Shown here piece after piece: positions 18,951 to 31,300 of a stretch of DNA of 64,000 bases; the first letter of the stretch is position 1, and every line of letters starts with the position of its first letter. The DNA is from Hygrophila difformis (Eukaryota; Streptophyta; Magnoliopsida; Lamiales; Acanthaceae): the NCBI GenBank assembly GCA_030278955.1, contig JAOANR010000009.1, positions 42,194,176 through 42,258,175 of the forward strand, read 5' to 3'. The position numbers and the translations under genes are program-made. Below the pieces are notes generated by a model. That model was given only the letters and a program-made list of their open reading frames with translations. It searched no databases and was not told where the DNA came from.

Positions 18951-21719
18951 TGTAACACCCCGGTTTTTGGTCACCCAGGTCGGGATGTCACCGCCACACC
19001 TCGCTAGCAAGACACGGTTTCTCCGAGCTTGTTAAGGAGATGCAAGGCTATGGTTTTTCAGAATTTTAAAACATTCAAACAGCCCATTTGCATATAATTT
19101 AAAATTTAATACATCAAAGTTGCAGCGGAAAATAATATTTACATAAGAACAATGCAGCGGAATTTAAATATAGCCAACACGGCCAGAATACGGGTTAAAC
19201 AGGCCCGTTCATGCAATTTCTAGTCTAACGTAACATTTAAAAATAAATTGTTTCCCCAAACTTCCCATGAATGCATATGATGATGCATATTCTTCAGCTC
19301 TGAAATAAACAGAGAAATAAAAATGGTTTGGTCAGCACTACGTGCTGAGTAAGTTACCACAAACATGATTGTGAGGTTTCAAAGCCTTTAATTAAATTTA
19401 AAAACATGTGCATAATATCCATGATTTAATTTATCCAACTAATAATAATTTAATTGCGTATTTTAAAAGACAAGGGTTTCCATAAGATCATAATTCAACA
19501 ACATGATAAAATAATCGCAAGACATAATTTAAAGGCATAATTTAAATAAGGAAACTATTTAAGTATTTCAGGATTTCACTATCCCTCTTTTATTCGATAT
19601 AATCTAGTATAATTTATTCTTGGGGAATCGAACCCGCAAGAAAAACAAACAATCGCCCTTGGGGAATCGAACCCGCAAGAACTCACATACATCCTAGGGA
19701 ATCGAACCCGTAGGAATCCACACATATTCTGGGAATCGAACCCGCAGAAAGACACACCCTGGGGAATCGAACCCGCAAGGTTTGACACGGACATCCTGGG
19801 GAATCGAACCCGCAGGAGAACACACAATCGCCCTTGGGGAATCGAACCCGCAAGAACTCAAACACACCCTGGGGAATCGAACCCGCAAGGTTTGACACAG
19901 ACATCCTGGGGAATCGAACCCGCAGGTCAAACAAGTTTCGCAAATTTCACGAGTTTCATCAAGAGTTCAAGATTTGACTCGGTCAACCACAGTTTAATCT
20001 AAAATGCGTCTAAAATCAGATTTAATTTCAAAAATTCCGAAATTTTGCGTCTGACTCCAAAACGTCAAGATCTACAACTTTCGTGTTTTAACTTTTTCAA
20101 TCCGAGATACCTAAATAGGTCAAAAACACTAATTTTCACAGAAGTATAAATCTGTCCGAATTTCCTAGGTCACAGTTTAGAGATTTCGAATTCTACCATA
20201 GCAAATCAACTCCAAAATTAACAAAATTTGACAGAGATCATCGTAAGACATATATCTACAAGTTTCATGTTCAGCAAAAGATCTAATTCATCCTATTTCT
20301 ATTGTCAAAAACGCCAACAAGTTCGGGCCAAGAATCTGTCAAGATTTCAAGATCCACATCCTAGCAGTTCGGTTTCGGGTGGATTTCATATATCAAATCA
20401 TCACAAAAAATTCTGAAAATTTACGGAGGTGTTCTTAATGCATATATCTACAACTCTTATGTTCAACGCTAAGCCTAGATCGGTCTAGATCCAAGGTAGA
20501 AATCACCAACAAGTTCGAACTAAAGTTCTGTCACCGTTTCAAGATCTAAACTCAAGGCAGGTCTGTTTGTGGTCGTTTTTGGATATCAAAACACGATGAA
20601 AAATTATGAAAATTTTACAGTACATAGATCTATGTCTTAGGAACGTTTTTTGTGTTTTAAGTTTTTCCGTTTGAAGTCGTTTTAAGGTTCGGAAAAATTA
20701 GGCAAAACTGTTGCGCCGTTAAAAATCACATATGGACAGATTTACGAAAGATTTGCTCAAGTTTCTAGATTTGAATATTTTTACTACTCCCAAAACCGTG
20801 TAAGCGTTAACTTACTGATTTACGGATGTCTCGGCTCGATGATTCGGAGGCGTGGCTTCCACGTTCTTCGTTCTCCCTCCGAGATCCTTCGTTTTTCCTC
20901 AACGCGTCCGGATCGGGGTTTAGAATAGGAAAGAGATTTAATTAGGATTCGTTTTCGAATCTTGAATGGAAAAGAATGGACAAGAATGGTTCGAATCTTA
21001 CCCCGATGATCGAAGACTCCTAATTTTCGTCCAAGTCAGTCCCTTGATTCGGTTTGTGCCTCCGACGACTCCGGAATTAGGGTTTTGTGTGTTGAGAGAT
21101 TTCGTAGGGTTTTTGTAAAGATGTTCGGGGCTCCCAAGAGGGTTTATTTATAGATATTTAAGACCTAGGGCGTCCAAGATCTGACCCCAAGCGTCTTGAG
21201 TCGAGATATGTTCAACCGAAAGTCGAAAAATCCGCGTTCGGGCGAGAAAATCGCGGAACGGCCGCAACTGCCAAGTGGCGCGCTCTTGGCGCGGTGAACC
21301 CCTAAAGACCGCGCGGCGACCGCGCCGTCCTGGCCTGGACTTCGGTCTGGGCCGGGTCGTGCGATCCGTCGGGCGTTTCCTCCTCTCTTTCGGACTTCTA
21401 TCCCTCTATGTTCCCGGATTCGGATTTCCGGGGTATCTTCGGGCTCCGATTTCCTATCTTAATTTTATTCGGACCTAAATTTATGTTTGGACTCGAGTTA
21501 TTGAGTCCATCGATGTCGGGTCCCCGTGTAACCGTTTATTCAATTAAATTATCTCCGGCTTCCCGGGTTCTTGGAATTTTGGATTCCTTTTTAATTTAAA
21601 TTTCATTTCTCATCTTTTATGATTCTTTATCCCTTTATCATGTTTATTATATTTATTTATTTATTTATTTATTTTATTTATTGCATTTATTTTATGTTGG
21701 AAAATTCTCGGGTATTACA
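18951..21719 (-). mobile_element. solo LTR of a chromovirus-type gypsy element (D)
   Basis: 2769 bp from TGTAACACCCCGG to GGGTATTACA, flanked by perfect GATGT duplications (18946-18950 and 21720-21724). Its ends match those of elements B and C, which puts it on the minus strand. It contains a nine-unit stem-loop array at 19618-19925 and a GC-rich block near 21260-21350. It is nested inside another solo LTR. No coding sequence is present. Confidence 0.93.
19618..19925 (-). repeat. nine-unit stem-loop / B-box-like array
   Basis: Nine copies of GGGAATCGAACCCG with flanking arms, spaced about 35-40 bp (starting about 19618, 19658, 19693, 19728, 19758, 19794, 19832, 19868, 19904). Arms pair as CTTG/CAAG, CCTA/TAGG, TCTG/CAGA and CCTG/CAGG; two units (19758, 19868) have imperfect CCTG/CAAGG arms. 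The complement contains GGTTCGATTCC, an exact fit to the tRNA B-box consensus. The spacers between units differ, so this is not a simple satellite. Confidence 0.92.
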
Positions 21720-22227
21720 GATGTCGCAAACCTCGTTTCGCGACATAGACGATTGCGACACACGCTGGTTTGCGATGTAAGCTACATCGTGATCCTCGGT
21801 TTACGATGTAGCTTGAGCTTTTCATCCTTTCTGCGGGCCCACAAGGTGTTTCCTCACTGCTGCTTGTTAAATGTTCATGTGCATGCATGCACTTGTTGAA
21901 ATTACAAAATATTACTACTCTAAAGTTGTTCGGTTTCCGGCAGCGATTCCGGTGGGTGTTTCGGCCAACCTCCGGCGACTGGCATCCGATTTCCGACCAA
22001 TGGTGGATTTCTAGATTCATTTTAGTGGGTCCAGGGTCTTCCTCTATCTGGATCAGCAGCTTTAGTCCCATCTTCCGGGCTCTGGCTTTCTGCCGCTCAT
22101 CTTCAAAATTTCGGGTCAGCAGCTCAGCAATTGTGGATGTGAACTTTCTGGAATGTTGTTGGGACACCGGTCCTTCAGGAAATGTGGGGATCAGTACTGC
22201 TCTCGTTTCGGTTTCAATGCCAGAGCT

Positions 22228-23945
22228 ATAGTGGGCAACTCAGAGAACGTATATGGTGAAGACGACACTGTAATGGCAGAAGAAAAAGGAATGGCAAAGT
22301 CAAGTCTACCAAAGCCCTTACAAGGAAATATAGTGTCAAAGAACATCAGTTACACCACATCTATGGACACATGGATTTCTTTAGTTTCTAACTCAAGAAT
22401 TCTATATCCCTTTTGATGAGGAGCTATCCCCAAATACACTCCTTTTAAACCTCTAGGATCAAGTTTACCACAATGGGAAGGAACTTTCATGTAACATAGA
22501 CATTCAATGGTATGAAGCATGGAAAAATCTGGTTTCCTGTGAAGAAGAATTCATGAGGTGATTTCCAATTTAAGACACTGGTAGGCAATCTATTAATGAT
22601 GTATGTAGAGGTGAGTAAGGCATCCCCCAATAGATTTTTGGAACTCCAGAGGTAATAAAAAGACTCCTAACCACCTGAATGAGATGTTGGTGCTTTCTTT
22701 CTACCCTCCCGTTTTGCTGTGGTGTGCATATGCAAGAGGTTTGGTGAGTGATTCCTAGGCTTTGGAAGAGAGATCGACATTTTCTGTTGCAAAACTCCAA
22801 TCCATTGTCTGATCTTAAGATTTTGATAACAACATTATATTGATTTTTAATATGGGAAAAGAATTGGGACAACAGATTTGATGTGTCAGATTTATGGGCT
22901 ACAAGATATAGCCATGTAGCGCTGGTGGTATCGTCAACAATAGTCAACATGAATCTAAAATGAGATCTATCAGAACCCCCACAAATCATAATGTATAAGA
23001 TCAAACACATTACTTGCTTTTGATGTACTAGAGTGAAAAGGTAGTCTGTGAATTTTTGAAGTGTAACAGACATCACAAGGCAAATCTGTAGTACTATTAG
23101 AATCTGATATAAAACCAAGATGAGACAAGACTTTAGATGAAGGATGTCCCACCTTACAATGCCAACCAAAGGTTGAATCATTACTACTGCTAGCAACATA
23201 ATTCACTGAATCATTACTTACTTGCTTTACATCTAGAGGTGTAAAGTTTATTTAATAAACTTGCTGCAATGATATTTCTTCTTGATGTCAGGTCCTGTAG
23301 TATACATGAGGATGAATCAAAGTTTGCTATACAATTCAAATCTCGAGTTAATTGACTAATTGACAGCAGATTTAGTACCACTCCAGAAACAAAGAACACA
23401 ATGGAAACTATGAGGTCATTTTCAAGTCTCGCAGAACCAATGTGAGTGGGGGACTTAATGGAGCCATATGGAAAAATTATTGGTTGAGAGGAAGTGAACA
23501 ATTGAGGGTCAATGAGTAGGGAAAGGTCGCCACACAAATGGCAACTAGCACCTGAGTCTATAAGCCAGTGATTACTCAAATGAGAAGAGTTAAGTGAGAG
23601 AGAGCTACCTGCCTTGAGAAAAGCTCCTCCAACATGATCCATAATGATGTTTGCTCCTCCAGCATTGGTCCTAGTCAGTTCCCTCACCAATTCTTCAAGC
23701 TTTGAAATTCTTGCAGAATCTGAGGTTTCAGACACACCAACAGCATCTGGTGTAACAACAGCACCTCCAACAACAAACTTGGATTTTCCTTTCTCACTTA
23801 AAGCTTTGTACCAATCCAGAACTATACCAAAGAGCTGGAAGCAATTTGCTTTCAAGTGCCCTTTGTTTTTGCAATGATCACAGAATGCAGATTTATTAGG
23901 TAGTTAAAAGCATTATTCTCTTGTGTGCCCACCTTTTTGCAATAG
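22228..23945 (-). pseudogene. copia pol fragment: zinc knuckle, protease, integrase
   Basis: Minus strand. A CCHC knuckle (C-DH-C-KNKG-H-LKAN-C) lies near 23845-23890. The aspartic protease DSGAS motif lies near 23560. A GAG-pre-integrase segment (GWHCKVGH) lies near 23165. Integrase follows, with core residues in TIVDD (about 22945), SDNG (about 22800) and the QNGRVERKH segment (about 22700). The integrase C-terminal part with KGVYLGIAP reaches about 22440. Stops and frameshifts occur, for example near 22350. The block is interrupted at 23945 by the gypsy insertion and continues at 32961. Confidence 0.88.
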
Positions 23946-25060
23946 TGGCATAGCCGCCGGAACAAACGGACTGATAATTCCCACTTATCCGGATGGGTCG
24001 GTGTCCATCCAATGGATCAAACGATTCACTAATTCCATTCTATCGTTTTCTTTTTGCACGAAACAGAGAAACCCGAACCAAAGGAGCCCAAAGGATGCTG
24101 TTGCTGATCCAGCTTGGTGAGGTTGTCGGAATCTGACCGGAATCTGTTCGGAAGTTCCCCGGAAAAGTCACTGGTCAATCGAGGTCAATGACGGAATAGT
24201 GCAGTGGACCCCAGCCTAATTCAGTCCAGAATTTTTCAAGGCCAGGGCCCTCGTCGCCAGTCCTGGACCCCCCGTCGCTAGACAAGTTCCCACGATGCTA
24301 GACGAGGCTTACAGCATGAACCTCGGCTTACGACGTATGACGCACGACGCTAAGCTCTCCCCCGTTGCAAGCCTCTGCCTCAGACGGGTTCTTTGCCTTA
24401 CGACGTGGAACCTACAACGCTAGACCACATTCACGTCGCTAGACCAGGTTAGCGTCGTAGCTCCAGCCTTGCGACGTGTGCCTCCGGACCAGCTAGCTCG
24501 TGCGTCGCCAACGATCCTTACGACGTGAACCTGCACGACGACGCGAGATAGGCTCAAGACGTAGTATAGGCTAGCGTCGTACAGTATCAGTTTTTGTTCC
24601 TTTTCATTTCGAACTGTTGAGAACACTAGTAGGGTTGTTTAATTGCTTTCCTGAGCTTGTTTAATGTTTTCCATATATATTTGGGAACCCTAACATTTGT
24701 AACTCACTTTGATCATTTGAAATACATTATCTCTTTTATCAAAGTCATTTTTTCTTTCCAGAACAACACTTGTTCTTGGCAATATTGTGAATCCTTCCTT
24801 CATTGGAACCTCACACCGTTGTTGTTTCAAACCGACTTCGATGGGATCATAGGTGATGCACTTGGAAGGGGTCCTTTCGGGTTAGTTAGGTCTAATCCCA
24901 TAGGTGAATCCGGGTCCTCTTCATCCTAGGTTTAGCTATCCTTTTTGTTTTATGCTTGTTCTTCATCATCCATTTTCACCTTCTCGGGTTACACCTCCAT
25001 TTTCATTTTTGAATCTGTATATTGCAATATCATTTGAGATTCGGTCATTGGGCTGCGGCA
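23946..25060 (+). repeat. 5' LTR of the gypsy element
   Basis: Starts TGGCATAGCC, ends GGGCTGCGGCA. 1115 bp with an internal deletion of about 170 bp relative to the 3' LTR (near 24118). Contains many CGACGT/ACGTCG-type words between 24240 and 24580. Confidence 0.9.
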
Positions 25061-26700
25061 TAAAATTTGGCATCAAAGCCTACTTGACGTGTTGCAATAG
25101 GATTTGAAATCATTTCTCCATATTTTATTTTCTCTCTCCATTAAAATCGAAAAACCCTAAAAATATTTGTGTTCTTGTTCTCGGTTCACTAAGTGTTCTT
25201 ATTTTTGCTTCATATTTTCTTGCTTAAATCTGTTCCTACTTCCCCTTGTATCATCCGTGTGCTTACTTGCTTTTTTGATTATGTTTGCATGGTTAAATGA
25301 GTGATTGAGGGTTGGACAAGTGTTTGGGATACTAGGGTTTGGGTTTGAGTGAGTTTTGGTTGGGAAATATTTGTTGGGGATATTCTTGAGTTGTGTTTGA
25401 ATATTGTATGAACATCATAAGTGTTCTTGAGTTTGTTTTTTTGATCCAAAATTATAATAGATAGTTCGAAAATTAGGGTTTGTAATGGGGACACATAGTC
25501 TTGCCTAGTACAATTGCTTTTTGGGGTTTTAATTACCCTTATCTTGAGTGGAGCTCGTGGGAGACAAGAAAGTAGTGGACGGAACAGTGCTTACATCATC
25601 GGCCAGAGAAGAGACAAAATTGCACCGAGCACGTCGCTAGCCACATCCCACGACGCGAACGTCCACCTCACGTCTCTAGCCATTGCTTAGCGATGTAATT
25701 CCAAAAGAAGAGAAGGAGAAGGCTAAACCCCTACGATGTTAACTGATCCACTACGTGAAGCACATATCACGTCGTAAGCCAAGGCTTGTGACGTAAATAG
25801 CAAAAGAAGAAAGAACAAGTCTGGACCACTTACGACGCGAGACCCTATGACGCTAAGGTGTTCCACGTCGTAAGCCCACGACTCACATCGTAACTCTCAA
25901 TTCAAGCCAAGTCAAAGGGGCATCACCCACCTGCGATGCGAAACAAAGCTACGATGCTAGACTAGTCTCACGACGTGATCTAGCTGAGCGTCATCCGTCC
26001 AGAATCGAAGAGGAGTCCCACGTCGCTAGACCCTACGACGCCAAGCTCAGTCTTATGATGTGATCGCCTTACGACGTATACTTCCTCTCGCATCGTACCT
26101 ACCTCCCGTTTTGAAAATTTGAATTTCCCGCCATTTGTAGCAATTGCCACGTGTCAAGCATTCAAGCAATCAGCATTAACCACGTGCATTGATTCGGGAA
26201 TTCCATATTTTTTGTGTTTGAGAATTACAATAAGGTAAATATCGGACTGGCAGAATCTGAAACCTAACCCGAGAAGCCACTTGAGTATTTATACAATAAG
26301 GTGGACTGGCATATTGTGAAACCTAGCCCGATAAGTTACTTGAGTAATTTGGGGTAATTTCCGAGAGTGATTTTTCTTGTGAGCTTTAATTTTTCCACTT
26401 CCATATCGATTCCATATACACTGTCCATTGCCTGCAATACTCGTTTAAAACTGCGAACATTGATCAAATTGCACTAAGCTCACACTTCTGTGCCAACTAT
26501 TGATTGAGTCGAGCAGTCCATTCTGGATCTTGGACTGCGCGTCACATATCTATCCTTGTGCATCTGACCATTCCTTGAAGCAGGTTAATATCAATAGGGT
26601 GTTTGGAACCAGGGAAGCTGTGTGAGAGAGAAACACTTGGGAGTTCACTCTACAAATTTCTGTCTGATTTCTTTATATCTATACACATTTTATCTGTGAG
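25061..26700 (+). other. 5' leader of the gypsy element with CGACGT/ACGTCG repeats
   Basis: Noncoding region of about 1.6 kb between PBS and gag. Between about 25620 and 26110 it carries some twenty degenerate copies, in both orientations, of a word such as CACGTCGTAAGCC or TTACGACGTGA. Some neighbours form long inverted repeats, for example ACGTCGTAAGCC followed by GGCTTGTGACGT around 25770-25795. The same words occur in the LTRs. Confidence 0.75.
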
Positions 26701-28371
26701 ATGGAAGGTCGCATCGAACCAACTCTGTCCGATCTGATGGAAATGATTCGGACCCTAAATGAGGCCATGCCAAGAAGAGTGTCATCGACACCTTACAGCG
26801 ATCTTTGAAAATGTGTCGAAGAAGTGAATACTCGTGTTGATGACATTGTTGATGACATTGCAGGTCGGGTACGATTCCAGAACGAGGTGATTCAGAGAGG
26901 TTATGAACAGAGTCGAGAGGAAATTGGAAGAAGCCTTCTATCCTACTTCCTCACCCCAGAATACCTTATCTCAAAATAACACACCTCCAGTTCCAACAGT
27001 GGCACCACCTGTTCCGAAAACTGTACCAGAAGGGACTAGCGGGGTCTCCCAAGCTAACATGATCACTGCAGAGGAGGCCATAGCCGAACACGAGCTGCAA
27101 TTTGGGGAATTTGACAAGAGTTTGGGTCCTCGGTCCAGTGCACGACATCGATTGCACCCACTATTACGGACAACTCCTGTCGGACAACCAGAATTCAGAA
27201 TGGACAATCTGTTGGCTATTCCGCCTCCTGCTGAAGGACCTGCACCGCCAGTCATCCCACCTGCCCGGCAGAGGCTAGATTTTAACCCGCCAGCCTTCGA
27301 TGAAGAACCTCAGGCTGATGATAAACTGAAGTGCATTAAGTTCACCATTCCCACATTCAAAGCGACCGGTGATCCTAATGAATTTCTTGATTGGAAGCAT
27401 GCCATAGAGATGATCTACAACTGCCACAATTATTCTGATTTCAAGAAGGTTCAGTTGGCTGTGATAGAGTTCCGAGATTATGCCCAACTCTGGTGGCAGA
27501 AATTTTGTTCTGATCTTCATACTGCCGGGAGACCACAGATCACCGATTGGGAATATTTGTTAAATATTATGCAACAACGTTTTGTACCTCATACTTATAA
27601 GCTAGGCATGTATATGAAATTAGTGGGCCTCCAATAGGGATCTAAAACGGTAGAAGAATACTATCGTGAGATGGAAATTCTCGTGATGAGGGCTCAAGTT
27701 AGCGAGGAACCATTAATTACGCTTACCAGATTTGCCAAGCATCTGAGACCCGAAATCCACGAAGAAATGGAGATGAGGGGATACATCAACATCAAAGATC
27801 TAGTTCGCAAGGCTGCAGGTATGAGGCACAGGTGAAGTGAAAATCCCATCGGCCGGCTCCATCTCCCTCAGGACACTACAATTATAATCCTAATAAGCCT
27901 TGGTTGATCCGACCACCACCAAACTATAGGCAGCCACAACAGCAGCCGCAGCCTTAGCATGGTCGGGATCGCCAGAGAGGTTTTGATTTAGGACAAGCCT
28001 TCCGAGCATACAACCAAGAAGAGAGAAATCGAGCACCAGCTCCAGCTCAGGGCCGGGAACAGAGGGCACCTGTAAAGGACACACGGGATGTCATTTGTTT
28101 CAAATGTGGAAAGAAAGGTCATTATGCTACTACTTGCAACAATCCGCAAAAAACAATGGCTGTCCCCAATACTGGAGAGGACCAACGACCTGTTGTGGAG
28201 ATTGAACCGGGTGTTTCCAAGATCTACGACTCCGAAGATGAAATTGAATTTGATGATCCTGAACTGCAAGAGCATCATCTAGGAGAGCCGGTCAATCCAG
28301 AAATAGTACCAGAAGATGAGGATGATGTTAATATCCTCGTAGCTATGAGATCTTTGAGTTCTGACAGATAG
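26701..28371 (+). pseudogene. gypsy gag, broken
   Basis: A likely start is the ATG at 26701, with a stop after about 35 codons and a frame change near 26900. The main piece (26903-27637) has a Pro-rich N-terminal part and a capsid region with DPNEFLDWKHAIEMIY and AQLWWQ. A TAG at 27635 breaks the frame; GSKTVEEYYREME continues it. A CCHC knuckle (C-FK-C-GKKG-H-YATT-C) is at about 28096-28137, followed by an acidic tail to 28371. The protein would package element RNA if intact. Confidence 0.88.
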
Positions 28372-31300
28372 CCAGAGATAGTAGATAACGAACAAAGGGA
28401 GAATCTTTTCCATTGTTGTTGTACTATTTTAGGCAATAATGCCACTGTCATTGTTGATAATGGTAGCTGCACTAATTTTGTGAGTTTATATACTGTCGCA
28501 GATTAATGCTACCAACCGAAGAGCACTCCAAGCCTACCAGCTGATGTGGATGAACCAAAGCGGCCGGACCAAGGTCACACAACAAGCTTGGGTCCAGATC
28601 ACCAAGGGATCTTACTCTGAGAAGGTCTTATGTGACATTGTGCCAATGGACGCTTGTCATGTTCTATTGGGTAGGCCGTGGTTATTCGATAAAGATGCCA
28701 CGTACAGAGGGAAAGCGAATGTACTGTACATTAAGCACGAATAGTGTGATTATTTATTTAAGCCATTGTCTGTCAAAGCTGTTCGGCTTGATCAAGAGAA
28801 GTTGAAGGAAAACATCGCACAAGAAGAAGCCAATTTCAAGGCACGTACTAGGGGCAAAGAAAAAATTGGTAAATCATCCAACAGTTCAACACCCAGTCAA
28901 TGTCTGATATTGACTAAGGCTGAGTTCAAGCTAGCCGCGCTTGAACCTGAATTCACAGGTCACTGTTTCCTTGCTTATGTTAAACTAAATGATTCCATAT
29001 TTAGAACTATCACTACTGCACCTGAAATGCCTTTGGAATTTTCTGAAATGCTTGACAGGAACAAAGATGTTTTTCCGGATAAAGTCCCAGCTGGACTCCC
29101 ACCACTAAGAGACGTTGAGCACAGAATCGATTTCGTTCCCGAATCCTCCATCCCAAAAACAGACCTACCTACCGTATGAATCCGGAGGAAACTAAGGAAA
29201 TTCAACGGCAGGTGCAAGAATTACTTGACAAGGGATGGGTCCATGAAAGCCACAGTCCCAGTCTTATTTGTGCCAAAGAAGAACGGAGAATGGAAAATCT
29301 GTGTTGATTGCCATGCAGTCAACGCTGTCACCATCAAATATCGACATCCGATTCCAAGAATGGATGACATGTTAGATGAATTGGGAGGAGCCAGCATATT
29401 CACAAATATTGACCTGAAGAGTGGCTATCATCAGATCATAATGCAGCCTGATGACGAATGGAAGACCGCCTTCAAGACCAAATTCGGTCTATATGAGTGG
29501 CTAGTCATGCCATTTGGGTTGACGAACGCACCTTCTACGTTTATGTGATTGATGAATGAAACTTCAAGACAATTTATTGGAAACTTTGTTGTAGTTTATT
29601 TTGATGACATCTTGATTTATAGTTGCACTAATGCAGATCATGTTTCCCATGTTCAACAGGTGCTGAGCAAACTTTGATCAGTACAACTGTATGCCAACTA
29701 TGACAAGTGTATCTTCTGTATGCCAGAAGTCACTTTTCTGGGTTTTGTAGTTGGAAAGGATGGTCTCAAAGTGGACGAATCTAAGATCCGAGCAATATCC
29801 GAGTGGAAGCCACCCACCTCTGTGCATGAAGTTCGCAGTTTCTTGGGATTGAGTGGTTTCTTCAGATGATTCGTGCCACAGTTCAGTGTGATAGCGGCCC
29901 CAATCACTTCGTTGCTTAAAAAGGAGAATAAGTTCAAGTGGGGGCAGAATCAACGAAAAGCGTTTGATGAATTGAAGGAGAAGCTCACCCATGCACCTGT
30001 TGTTGCATTGCCAAATTTTGACTTGCCATTTTAAGTGGAAAACGATACGTCAGGTACTGGAATGGGAGCTGTTTTACTGCAAGAGAGATGACCGATAGCA
30101 TATTACAGTGAGAAGTTTAGTGGAACACAGTTGAACTACTCAATGTACGACAAAGAGTTATATGCTATTGTCCGGGCTCTCAAAACATGGCAGCACTACC
30201 TTCGAGGTAGAGAATTTGTGATGAACACCAATCACGAGACTTTAAAACATATCAGACAACAAGGCCAGCTCAGCAAGAGACATTCTCGTTGGAGCACTTT
30301 CATCGAGGCCTTTCCATACGTGATTCGGTATAAGAAAGGGAAGACAACATTGTAGCGGATGCACTTTCGAGAAGAACCAAATTGGCCACATTCGCTGCAA
30401 CTAGGGTCATTGGATTTGAGCATATAAAGAGTCAGTATGCTACTGACGAAGATTTTGAAGAAATTTTCAAGAAGACTGTGAAAAATGGGTTTAAATAATT
30501 TTCCCAGACAAATGGATTTCTATACTTTGAAAACAGGTTGTGCATTCCGAAGGGATCTATCAGGGAATTGCTGATTCAAGAGGCTCATGGAAGCGGGCCT
30601 CATGGGGCACTTCGGCAAAGATGCAACAACGGGAATTCTCGTAGAACGGTTCTACTAGCCTGGTATGAAGAAACAGGTTGTCGATTACATAGCCAAGTGT
30701 CTGGTCTGTCTGAGGGCCAAATCAACTGTTAAACCACATGGCTTGTATCAAGCATTACCGGTGCCAGAAGGACAATGCTTGATCTGTCAATGGATTTTGT
30801 ACTTGGGTTGCCTCAAACTGCGAGAGCAAAAGACTCCATTTTTGTATTGGTCGATCAATTCTCGAAGATGGCTCATTTTATCCCTTGTGCAAAGAGGAAT
30901 GATGCCAGCCATATTGCGAAGCTGTTCTTTTTGGAAGTGGTACGTCTTCACGGAGTACCGAAGTCAATCGTCTCTGATCGTGATGCAAAATTTGTCAGCT
31001 ATTTCTGGAAGGGATTTTAGTGTGAAACGGGCGTGCAGCTTTTGTTCTCCACTTCGTATCATCCTCAAACGGATGGACAGACTGAAGCGGTAAATCACAT
31101 GTTGGGTAAACTTCTGCGCATCATTACTTCTTCGAATTCGAAAAGTTGGAATGAATGTTTGCCTCACATTGAATTTTCTTATAGTCGTCACATTCATCGT
31201 GCCACACTCATGTCACCCTTCAAGATAGTCTATGGATTTAATCCGCTAACCCTGCTTGATTTTCTGCCACTACCTCGTAGTGAGCACATGAACTTAAATG

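Larger units (their letters stand above)
18339..22222 (-). mobile_element. solo LTR of a Ty3/gypsy element, related to the LTR of 23946-32955
   Basis: Ends TGCCATGGATC at 18339 and CAATGCCA at 22222, flanked by a perfect duplication GAGCT (18334-18338 and 22223-22227). Minus-strand orientation is inferred because the minus strand starts TGGCATTGAAACCG, similar to TGGCATAGCCGCC at 23946. Without the nested 18951-21719 LTR and its duplication it is 1110 bp, close to the 1115 bp LTR at 23946. It keeps CGACGT/ACGTCG-type repeats (18720-18950 and 21725-21810) and a coding-like tail (21950-22215). No internal region remains, so it is a product of LTR-LTR recombination. Confidence 0.85.

Noticed and set aside
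19618..19925. CRISPR-like array (regular repeats with unique spacers)
   Set aside because: The repeats are palindromic and the spacing varies, but the array lies inside a plant LTR with TG...CA ends and a target duplication; the arms vary between units, and no cas genes exist here.
19618..19925. tRNA genes, because of the T-arm-like GGTTCGATTCC
   Set aside because: No acceptor stem, D-arm, anticodon arm or A-box at proper distance; the units are isolated stem-loops.
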